DNA of 8,114 nt from Nitrospinota bacterium (GTDB taxonomy: Bacteria > Nitrospinota > Nitrospinia > UBA9942): the NCBI GenBank assembly GCA_003489165.1, contig DNJG01000084.1:1-8114 (forward strand). Reading direction: 5' to 3'. Shown piece by piece: positions 1-5,474 of this stretch; within the stretch, counting starts at the first letter, position 1, and every line of letters begins with the position of its first letter. The position numbers were made by a program, and so were the translations under genes. Below the pieces are notes generated by a model. That model did no database searches and was not told the DNA's origin. It worked only from the letters and a program-made list of their open reading frames with translations.

Positions 1-288
1 AAGGTCAGGGTTGAGAAACCACGTCCGGAAGATAAATATGGCGATGTATTTGTTGATACAAACAGGTCATTTCATATTTACAAAGAATGGGTTAATATGA
101 CCCGTCCGCCAAAGGGGGATTTAAGACGTCCAATGTGGATGAATCGCCCGTTGAAACCTGTTCCGGAGGCGTATAGAATACAGAAGTCAGAAGTCAGAAG
201 TCAGAATAAAAACCTCTGTTTACATTCTGAATTCTATATTGTGTATTTTTATGTATATCTACTTACCTGTAGCACTGACAAGTTTTAA
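1..288 (+). CDS. C-terminal fragment of an unidentified protein, tail formed by repeat DNA
   Basis: Frame 1 is open from the window edge to a TAA at 286-288, so the start lies outside the window. The first ~58 codons look like real protein: charged and aromatic, with a Pro/Arg-rich end reading RPMWMNRPLKPVPEAYRI. Codon choice resembles that of the other genes. I do not recognise the family. An iron-sulfur or molybdopterin oxidoreductase subunit would fit the sulfur neighbourhood, but no cofactor motif is visible in this piece. From base 181 the reading frame runs into CAGAAGT heptamers (residues QKSEVRSQ), then through the palindrome and 38 bases into the next gene. The last ~35 residues are therefore probably not ancestral: the repeat seems to have replaced the original stop codon near base 180. 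Confidence 0.6.
   Translation, partial: KVRVEKPRPEDKYGDVFVDTNRSFHIYKEWVNMTRPPKGDLRRPMWMNRPLKPVPEAYRIQKSEVRSQNKNLCLHSEFYIVYFYVYLLTCSTDKF
181..250. repeat. CAGAAGT heptamer array and palindrome
   Basis: Three perfect CAGAAGT units (181-187, 188-194, 195-201) and a variant CAGAATA (202-208) are followed by a short spacer and an opposite-orientation arm with ATTCTGA, ATTCTAT units (about 225-240). The arms can pair through CAGAAT/ATTCTG. The array lies in frame with the end of the upstream gene and reaches the start of the TSUP gene. The same heptamer recurs at 3171-3205 and inside the heptosyltransferase gene at 6748-6782. Confidence 0.85.
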
Positions 289-1312
289 CATATTCTTAGC
301 AATTGGGCTTGGATTAATTGTAGGTTTATTCTCAGGCGTTTTTGGAATTGGCGGCGGATTCTTGCTGACCCCCTTACTGATGATGTTTGGAATACCTTCT
401 ACAGTAGCTGTTGCAACGGGGCTGAGTCAGATGGTAGCAACATCAACATCAGGTGCTTATGCCCACTACAAGATTGGCAATATAGATTTTAAAATGGGGG
501 TTTATCTCCTCATCGGGGGTTTTTTAGGCGGACTTATCGGAGTCCATGCAATAAAGATTTTAACAGGGATGGGGAATGCAGATTTCGTAATAAAGATGAC
601 ATATGTTGTATTACTTGGGGTAATCGGGACATATATGTTTATAGAGAGTCTCTCGAGCATGAAAAAAAAGAGGCTGGCCACTGCAGAGGCAAAAAAAGAG
701 TCTAATATTGCCCGGATGCTTAAATCGCTTCCGCTCCAAACAAACTTTGAGAAATCAGGTGTTTCTCATTCTGTATTGATACCTATATTCTTTGGGGGTT
801 TTGTTGGAATCCTCTCTGCAATAATGGGTGTGGGCGGGGGTTTCATGATGGTTCCTGTAATGTTATACATCCTGAAAATACCAATGCATATTGTGGTCGG
901 GACGAGCCTCTTTCAGATTCTCTTTATATGTATAGAGGTTACATTTCTTCAGGCATATACAAACCATAATGTAGATCTTATACTTGCTCTCTTACTCCTG
1001 CTTGGCTCAACAATAGGTGCCCAGATTGGTGCAGTATTCGGAATGAGATTAAAGGCTGAACAGTTGAAGATACTCCTCTCAATAATAGTACTTGCAGTAG
1101 CTGTAAAAATTATTTTTGAACTTACAATAAGTCCGTCAATAATTGAAAAGTCAGAAACAAAGTTGCTGATGGAACATACAGGTATAATAAAGATCATCGC
1201 TGATATGGCAAAAAACAACGGTGCCCTGTATGGCATTGTATCAATTGTCATTGCTATTATTGCAGGTTTTGGTGCAGGTATTATATTTAAGGCGGCAAGG
1301 GGTGGACACTGA
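251..1312 (+). CDS. TauE/SafE (TSUP) family membrane transporter, putative sulfite/sulfur-anion exporter
   Basis: This is a 353-residue polytopic inner-membrane protein. Its two halves repeat the family signature: SGVFGIGGGFLLTPLL (residues 28-43) and SAIMGVGGGFMMVPVML (189-205). This internal duplication is typical of TSUP (formerly DUF81) carriers, which move sulfite, sulfoacetate, taurine-derived or other sulfur anions. A charged loop at about 136-170 joins the halves, and an extra hydrophobic segment lies near 325-347. I chose ATG 251 (MYIYLPVAL) because the family commonly begins this way. A TTG at 239 would add only four residues, and neither start has a clear Shine-Dalgarno sequence, since the upstream DNA is repeat. 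The stop overlaps the next start by one base (TGATG), so the two genes are probably translated together. The transported anion cannot be read from sequence; sulfite is inferred from the neighbours. Confidence 0.9.
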   Translation: MYIYLPVALTSFNIFLAIGLGLIVGLFSGVFGIGGGFLLTPLLMMFGIPSTVAVATGLSQMVATSTSGAYAHYKIGNIDFKMGVYLLIGGFLGGLIGVHAIKILTGMGNADFVIKMTYVVLLGVIGTYMFIESLSSMKKKRLATAEAKKESNIARMLKSLPLQTNFEKSGVSHSVLIPIFFGGFVGILSAIMGVGGGFMMVPVMLYILKIPMHIVVGTSLFQILFICIEVTFLQAYTNHNVDLILALLLLLGSTIGAQIGAVFGMRLKAEQLKILLSIIVLAVAVKIIFELTISPSIIEKSETKLLMEHTGIIKIIADMAKNNGALYGIVSIVIAIIAGFGAGIIFKAARGGH

Positions 1313-2169
1313 TGTATAAAAACATTCTTGTGGCATTTGACGATTCTGAATTCAGCAAAGCCGCGCTCAAGGAGGCCTCCATCTGGGTAATGAAACATGG
1401 AGGAAAGGTAATCCTTATTCATATAATCAATCCTGATAGAGATATTCTTGGAATCTCAAAAACAAATTTAAAATGGCATCTGGAAAAGGCAAAAAAATTG
1501 CTCAATAAAACAGGAGAGGATGCAAAATCGGATTATGGCATAGATGTAGAATCAATAGTGATTGAGGGGAAGCCCTCTGATGTCATACTTGATATTGCCA
1601 GAGAAAAAAATGCAGACCTTATTTCTATGGGGACTTATGGTAAAAAAAAGTTAAAGAGATTAATCCTCGGAAGCGTTACATCTCATGTTGTTGTAAATTC
1701 ACCATGTGATGTTCTTGTGGTGAAGAAATACTGCAGTGAATGTATAGGGAAATACAATTCAATCACCCTCCCATTTGATGGATCAGAATTTAGCAAGAAA
1801 GCGTTAAACCGTGCATGCCAGTTATCAAAAATCGATAATGCTGATATTTCTGCAATATATGTGACTCCACACTATGAAAAAATGGTTGAGTTTTTTATGA
1901 CAGATTCAATAAGGGAAAGTCTTATGAAAGAATCAAAGAATATTATGGATATGGCAGTAAAAATCGCTGAAAAACAGGGTGTATCAATAAAGACAAAAAT
2001 CCTTGAAGGATATGTGGGAGACAAGATTATAGAGACTTCAGGCAAACAAAAAAATAATCTGATAGTTATAGGGACATACGGTTGGAGGGGTATTAATAAG
2101 GCGATTATGGGGAGCATATCTGAAAGAATACTCATCAATGCCGCCTGCCCTGTGCTGTTGGTTAGATAA
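1312..2169 (+). CDS. Tandem-domain universal stress protein (UspA family)
   Basis: The 285-residue cytoplasmic protein contains two UspA domains, about residues 1-138 and 148-285. Both keep the ATP-binding motif G-x2-G-x9-G-(S/T): GTYG at 107-110 with GS at 120-121, and GTYG at 254-257 with GS at 267-268. Both begin with a beta strand ending in Asp (VAFDDSEF; LPFDGSEF). It is thus predicted to bind nucleotide in both halves. The linker carries a CxxC pair (C141, C144), unusual for the family and possibly redox-active or metal-binding (inference). The start codon overlaps the TSUP stop, and AAGGGG lies just upstream. Fixed pairing with a membrane transporter suggests that it senses ATP or stress for that transporter, but no direct evidence shows this. 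Confidence 0.93.
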   Translation: MYKNILVAFDDSEFSKAALKEASIWVMKHGGKVILIHIINPDRDILGISKTNLKWHLEKAKKLLNKTGEDAKSDYGIDVESIVIEGKPSDVILDIAREKNADLISMGTYGKKKLKRLILGSVTSHVVVNSPCDVLVVKKYCSECIGKYNSITLPFDGSEFSKKALNRACQLSKIDNADISAIYVTPHYEKMVEFFMTDSIRESLMKESKNIMDMAVKIAEKQGVSIKTKILEGYVGDKIIETSGKQKNNLIVIGTYGWRGINKAIMGSISERILINAACPVLLVR

Positions 2170-2173
2170 AAAC

Positions 2174-2260
2174 AGTTTAGGAGTTAAAGAGTTAAGGGGT
2201 TGAGGAGTTTAATTAACTCCCTAACTCTACAAACTTCTAAACTCTTTAACTTATTTTAAG
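2174..2260. repeat. Palindromic GAGTTA octamer repeat filling the usp-tusA gap
   Basis: The left arm has four 8-base units (2179-2186 AGGAGTTA, 2187-2194 AAGAGTTA, 2195-2202 AGGGGTTG, 2203-2210 AGGAGTTT). The right arm (about 2211-2250) is their imperfect reverse complement, in units such as AACTCCCT and AAACTCTT. The centre is AATT. It starts five bases after the usp stop. As RNA it would form a long imperfect hairpin and might weaken read-through, but there is no U-tract of a classical terminator. Confidence 0.85.
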
Positions 2261-2270
2261 AAAGGGGGGA
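2261..2270 (+). promoter_or_regulatory. Strong ribosome binding site deciding a TTG start for tusA
   Basis: AAAGGGGGGA lies five bases before TTG 2276. The next in-frame ATG falls after the catalytic CPEP motif, so it cannot be the start. The strong Shine-Dalgarno sequence therefore supports the uncommon TTG start. Confidence 0.75.
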
Positions 2271-2275
2271 TTAAA

Positions 2276-2518
2276 TTGGCAGAAGATATAAAAGTAGATT
2301 CTACATTAGACTGCAAGGGGTTGGTCTGTCCAGAGCCGATAGTTAAAACCAACATGGTGATTAAAAAGCTTCAGGTTGGGCAGGTTCTTGTTATGGAGTC
2401 AACAGATGCCGGTGCAACCAGCGATATGCACTCATGGGCAAAGAGGACAGGGCATCAACTGCTGAAAGAAGAGGCATCAGGAAATGTATTAAAGTTTTAT
2501 GTAAAGAAGATGAAATAA
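2276..2518 (+). CDS. tusA: TusA-family sulfur carrier protein
   Basis: This 80-residue cytoplasmic protein has the TusA layout: a short beta strand, then LDCKGLVCPEPIVKT with the CPxP motif at residues 18-21. C18 would be the cysteine that carries persulfide sulfur. C13 is a second nearby cysteine. The second half (TDAGATSDMHSWAKRTGHQLL, written here as residues 43-63) matches the usual TusA core followed by a final beta strand. Length is normal for the family. In sulfur oxidisers TusA is commonly paired with DsrE-type proteins and passes sulfane sulfur to oxidising enzymes. The next gene encodes a DsrE2-like protein, which supports a role in sulfur trafficking over one in tRNA thiolation. 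The start is TTG with a strong ribosome binding site. Confidence 0.93.
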   Translation: MAEDIKVDSTLDCKGLVCPEPIVKTNMVIKKLQVGQVLVMESTDAGATSDMHSWAKRTGHQLLKEEASGNVLKFYVKKMK

Positions 2519-2523
2519 ACAAA

Positions 2524-2646
2524 AATTTCTAAATTCTAATATCTAAATTCTAAACAAATCATAAATTTAAAACTCTGTTTGGAGAATTTGAATTTAGGAT
2601 TTTGATATTGTTTGGGATTTCAGATTTAGAGTTTTAGATTTTATAA
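2524..2646. repeat. TCTAAAT heptamer palindrome filling the tusA-dsrE2 gap
   Basis: Four 7-base units run from 2528 to 2555 (TCTAAAT, TCTAATA, TCTAAAT, TCTAAAC), followed by AAATCATAAATTT. The right arm (about 2581-2646) is the imperfect reverse complement, e.g. GATTTAGAGTTTTAGATTTT, with GATATTGTTTGGGA facing the CTAAACAAATCAT of the left arm. The loop is near 2570-2585. Unit sequence differs from the other gaps, but the architecture is the same. Confidence 0.85.
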
Positions 2647-2659
2647 TTGGGAGGATGAT

Positions 2660-3133
2660 ATGACTGATAAACCAAAGAGGATAGCCCTAATTGCATCAAA
2701 GGGGACGCTTGATATGGCATACCCACCGCTTATCCTTGCCACAGCAGCCATTGCAATGGATATGGAGGCAGGGATATTTTTCACTTTTTATGGACTTGAT
2801 ATAATAAACAAACACAAATATAATTCATTAAAAGTTCCGCCTCTTGCCAATCCTGCAATGCCTGTTCCGATGCCGAATATCCTCGGTGCATTGCCTGGAA
2901 TGACAGCTATGGCTACAATGATGATGAAAAGCTGGATGAACAAGGCAAATGTAACGACCATACCAAAGCTTCTGGATATGGCAAGAGAAGGTGGCGTGAA
3001 GCTTATTGGCTGTCAGATGACAATGGATGTCATGGGGGTAAAAAAAGAAGACCTCATTGACGGCGTTGAGATTGGAGGGGCTGCCACATACCTCGATTAT
3101 GCAGTAGATGCAAATATAACTCTATTTGTTTAA
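2660..3133 (+). CDS. dsrE2: DsrE2-like sulfurtransferase (DsrE/DsrF/DrsH family)
   Basis: This 157-residue protein begins with the Rossmann-like strand RIALIASKGTLDMAY and ends with the typical segment KLIGCQMTMDVMGVKKEDLI before GGAATYLDYA. C118 is the only cysteine and is placed as the persulfide-carrying residue of the family. The middle (67-93) is hydrophobic and very rich in methionine (eight Met), including NILGALPGM, and could associate with the membrane, as proposed for DsrE2 proteins. A GGGAGG ribosome binding site sits five bases before ATG. Direct adjacency to tusA recalls the rhd-tusA-dsrE2 arrangement of sulfur oxidisers, but no rhodanese gene is present here. The likely job is to exchange sulfane sulfur with TusA. 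DsrE2 against another DsrE subgroup is judged from memory of the family only. Confidence 0.85.
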   Translation: MTDKPKRIALIASKGTLDMAYPPLILATAAIAMDMEAGIFFTFYGLDIINKHKYNSLKVPPLANPAMPVPMPNILGALPGMTAMATMMMKSWMNKANVTTIPKLLDMAREGGVKLIGCQMTMDVMGVKKEDLIDGVEIGGAATYLDYAVDANITLFV

Positions 3134-3137
3134 ACAA

Positions 3138-3280
3138 TTAGCCACTGACTAACACAGACTTAATAAAAGGCAGAATACAGAAGTCAGAATACAGAATTCA
3201 GAGGAAAGCAATTTTTGTTTTTATTCTGGCTACTGACTCCTGACTTCCATTAGTTTTGTCAGTGAGAGTCTGTGGCTTAT
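3138..3280. repeat. Nested palindromes: outer GCCACAGAC type, inner CAGAAGT type
   Basis: The outer arms are 3138-3162 (AGCCACTGACTAACACAGAC) and 3252-3280 (reverse complement reads AGCCACAGACTCTCACTGAC). Inside them lie five heptamers (3171-3205: CAGAATA, CAGAAGT, CAGAATA, CAGAATT, CAGAGGA) and an opposing arm at 3222-3249 whose reverse complement reads GGAGT, CAGTAGC, CAGAATA units. One repeat type thus appears to sit inside another. The region ends just before the fccB ribosome binding site. Confidence 0.85.
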
Positions 3281-3297
3281 AAAGAAGGGAGGTTTAT

Positions 3298-4563
3298 ATG
3301 AAAAGGAGAGACGCTTTAAAGACAATAGGTGGGACAATTGCAGGTTTGACTGTTGCTGAAAAGTTTATAGGCAATACAAAAGAGGCTTTTGCAGATGATA
3401 AATCAAAGTATCATAAAGAAATGCTTCCTGCACCGGGCGGAAAACGGGTTGTTATTATCGGCGGTGGATTTTCAGGTGTATCTTTTGCAAATACATTGAG
3501 GGAACTTGCACCTGATGCTGAAATAATATTATTAGAAAGATATCCATTCTTTGTGTCTGGTCCGTCTCACATTGATTATAGTGTAGGAATAAAGAGATTG
3601 GAGGATGCAACACGGAGCTATTATTCTCTGAGAGAGAAGGGAATAAAGGTTATAAAAACAGAGGTCGGAGGTATTCTCCCTGAGGAGAACAAGGTAGTTG
3701 CCAGCAAGGGGAGTCTGACATACAACCACCTCTTGATTTCCACAGGCATAAGGATGGCAGATGAGGAGATATTACAGCTATCAGAAAATCCTGCATATAA
3801 CGCACATACGTGGGAATTAGAGGGGACAATAGAACTGCGGAGAAGGATTGAAACCTTTAAAGGCGGGAAGGTTGTTGTATCAGTCCCATCAGCACCTTTC
3901 AAGTGCCCCCCTGGACCTTATGAAACAGCCTGTCTACTTGATGAATTCTTCAAAAAGAAGGGTGTCACAGCAGATATATCTGTAGTGGATTCAAATGACA
4001 AACCCCAGCCGCCGCCATTGGCACAAAAGTGGCTTACAGTCTTTGAGAAGAAAAATATTAAGTATATGCCAAATAATAAAGTGGTTGAGATAGATGGTGC
4101 AAATAAACAGCTCGTAACTGATAAAGGGGATAAGATAACCTATGATTTAGTAACACTTATACCTCCGAATAAGGCTTCAACAATCATTAAGGAATCCGGG
4201 CTTGGCGACCCGTTTGTAGATGTTGACCCAATTACTTTCAAATCAAAGAAATTTGGGAATATATTTGCGACAGGCGATTGTGCAAAGGTTCCATATACAA
4301 AATCTGCATATACTGCCATGTATCAGGGAAAAAACGCCGCATACTATGCGGCAATAGCTATGGGATACAGTGCAAAAGAGCCTGCACCAATCCATAATAT
4401 CTGCTACCCTTATACATCTGCAGCCGAGTCAATGCTGATAAGGGTTGACTGGGAAAAGGATGGAAAGGTGGGAAAGACTGCTGCAGATGACCCAAAGACA
4501 GACTACAGAGATTCAAGATCAGCATGGGAGTCCACCTTGCTTAAGAGTCTTTTCGGCTCATAA
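3298..4563 (+). CDS. fccB: FccB-type sulfide dehydrogenase flavoprotein (flavocytochrome c family), Tat-exported
   Basis: The 421-residue FAD protein begins with a twin-arginine signal (MKRRDALKTIGGTIAGLTVA; R3-R4), so it should fold in the cytoplasm and be exported to the periplasm. The FAD site is VVIIGGGFSG (51-60) with acidic E80 at the end of the second strand. A second flavin-contact region is NIFATGDCAKVPYTKSAY (321-338). C203 in FKCPPGPYE and C369 in NICYPY match the placement of the redox-active cysteine pair of flavocytochrome c sulfide dehydrogenase, which oxidises sulfide to sulfane sulfur. C211 and C328 are extra. Length suits the flavoprotein subunit. AAGGGAGG precedes ATG by five bases. 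The usual diheme partner FccA is not adjacent. A sulfide:quinone reductase is less likely, given the Tat signal and CPPGPYE motif. Confidence 0.87.
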   Translation: MKRRDALKTIGGTIAGLTVAEKFIGNTKEAFADDKSKYHKEMLPAPGGKRVVIIGGGFSGVSFANTLRELAPDAEIILLERYPFFVSGPSHIDYSVGIKRLEDATRSYYSLREKGIKVIKTEVGGILPEENKVVASKGSLTYNHLLISTGIRMADEEILQLSENPAYNAHTWELEGTIELRRRIETFKGGKVVVSVPSAPFKCPPGPYETACLLDEFFKKKGVTADISVVDSNDKPQPPPLAQKWLTVFEKKNIKYMPNNKVVEIDGANKQLVTDKGDKITYDLVTLIPPNKASTIIKESGLGDPFVDVDPITFKSKKFGNIFATGDCAKVPYTKSAYTAMYQGKNAAYYAAIAMGYSAKEPAPIHNICYPYTSAAESMLIRVDWEKDGKVGKTAADDPKTDYRDSRSAWESTLLKSLFGS

Positions 4564-4571
4564 AATAATTT

Positions 4572-4677
4572 AGCCACAAGACTTTCTTAGACAATAATAA
4601 GTGTTAGTGTGAGTGTTTTTTTACTGGTACTAACACTAATCACTGACACTGATTTAAGTCTGTGTATGTCTGTGGCA
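4572..4677. repeat. Nested palindromes: outer GCCACAGAC type, inner GTGTTAGTG type
   Basis: The outer arms are 4572-4592 (AGCCACAAGACTTTCTTAGAC) and 4656-4676 (reverse complement reads GCCACAGACATACACAGAC). The inner arms are 4600-4616 (AGTGTTAGTGTGAGTG) and about 4628-4652 (reverse complement reads AGTGTCAGTGATTAGTGTTAG, units of 6-7 bases). A T-run (4615-4622) sits near the centre. The outer family is the same as at 3138-3280, while the inner one differs. Confidence 0.83.
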
Positions 4678-4693
4678 AAAAAGGGATTTTCTG

Positions 4694-5374
4694 ATGGATA
4701 AGTTATTTGCAACACTTGTAATTACTTTTCTCTTATATAGTCCTTCTTTTGCTTTTGAATACGAAAAAAAGGTTTTTGTGGAGAGGGAGAAGGTGGCTTT
4801 TGTTGAAATCAAATCTGACAAACCTGTTGACATTTTTATTATGTATTCACCCCAGTATAAAAATTATACTAAGAGCGGTTCAACTGAGGGTGCATTTGAT
4901 ATGAGAAATATCAGATGGTATATCTACCCTATCCCGGCGATGTTTGATGACCAGACTGTGTATTTCATCGTCAAGGAAGGGGCAGAGTTCAAGGTAACAT
5001 ACGAGAATGTAAAAGAGAGAATAGACAGGCTATTTAAGGGTGATATGCTTTTGCGGAGTGGTGCTGATAGTTTTTTTAAAAAAGGTATTGACTCAATCAG
5101 GCTGACACAGAATCTTCCTGATTTGCAGATTGAGATTGAGGCATCTGAAGATGTTCAGATTGCCGTGGTAAAGGTTATGGATTATATATCTCTCACAAGG
5201 GGAAAGAAAAGTTTTGAAGAGATTTATGAAAATGCCAGTTTTAAAGGTGTAAAATCATTAAATTTCAGGTCGCCTGATTTTGACGACCTTTATCTGATTG
5301 CGAAATCAGAAAATGGTGTAAATATAAAATACAAGACATGGGCAAATAAAGATACCGCCAGCTCGGGCTGTTAG
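4694..5374 (+). CDS. Secreted protein of unknown family with a single, C-terminal cysteine
   Basis: I do not recognise this 226-residue protein. It starts with a clear Sec signal peptide (MDKLFATLVITFLLYSPSFA, likely cut after residue 20), so it should be periplasmic. The mature part appears beta-rich in two segments. Residues 28-105 include EKVAFVEIKSDKPVDIFIM and a Trp/Tyr-rich stretch RWYIYPIPAMFDDQTVYFIV, reminiscent of small beta-sandwich ligand or adhesion domains. Residues 130-216 form a second possible sandwich. The only cysteine is the last residue, in SSGC. SoxY also bears its sulfur-carrying cysteine on a C-terminal Gly-rich tail, but overall similarity to SoxY is not evident. Position between fccB and a Rieske gene suggests a part in periplasmic sulfur or electron transfer. 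AAGGGA lies seven bases before ATG. Confidence 0.85.
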   Translation: MDKLFATLVITFLLYSPSFAFEYEKKVFVEREKVAFVEIKSDKPVDIFIMYSPQYKNYTKSGSTEGAFDMRNIRWYIYPIPAMFDDQTVYFIVKEGAEFKVTYENVKERIDRLFKGDMLLRSGADSFFKKGIDSIRLTQNLPDLQIEIEASEDVQIAVVKVMDYISLTRGKKSFEEIYENASFKGVKSLNFRSPDFDDLYLIAKSENGVNIKYKTWANKDTASSGC

Positions 5375-5379
5375 AGATA

Positions 5380-5463
5380 TAAGGAGAAAGGGAGAAGCTT
5401 GAGAGATGGAGGAAAAACAGATATTATTTTTATTTTTTCTCCCTTTCCCTATTTCTCCTTAGA
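5380..5463. repeat. Purine/pyrimidine palindrome (AAGGAGAAAGGGAG type)
   Basis: The left arm, at 5381-5397 (TAAGGAGAAAGGGAGAA), faces a pyrimidine arm at 5439-5462 whose reverse complement reads TAAGGAGAAATAGGGAAAGG. The centre holds GAGAGATGGAGG and an AT-rich loop. It fills nearly the whole gap between the two secreted-protein genes. The right arm places CTCCTT, a complement of a Shine-Dalgarno sequence, about 15 bases before the next start codon. Confidence 0.8.
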
Positions 5464-5474
5464 ATCTATTACAA

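Noticed and set aside
239..250. TTG start for the TSUP gene at 239
   Set aside because: It adds four residues from repeat-arm DNA, whereas ATG 251 gives the usual family start and neither has a ribosome binding site.
949..1422. Long minus-strand open frame opposite the TSUP and usp genes
   Set aside because: It lies antisense to two well-supported genes, and its translation shows no recognisable domain.
1729..1745. CSEC in the Usp linker as a heme c site
   Set aside because: There is no histidine after the second cysteine, and the protein has no export signal.
2174..2260. Rho-independent terminator after usp
   Set aside because: The stem is long, AT-rich and imperfect, and no T-run follows it; it is better explained as a member of the repeat palindromes.
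3138..3280. Repeats as a CRISPR array
   Set aside because: Units are only about 7 bases, directly adjacent and without spacers of constant length.
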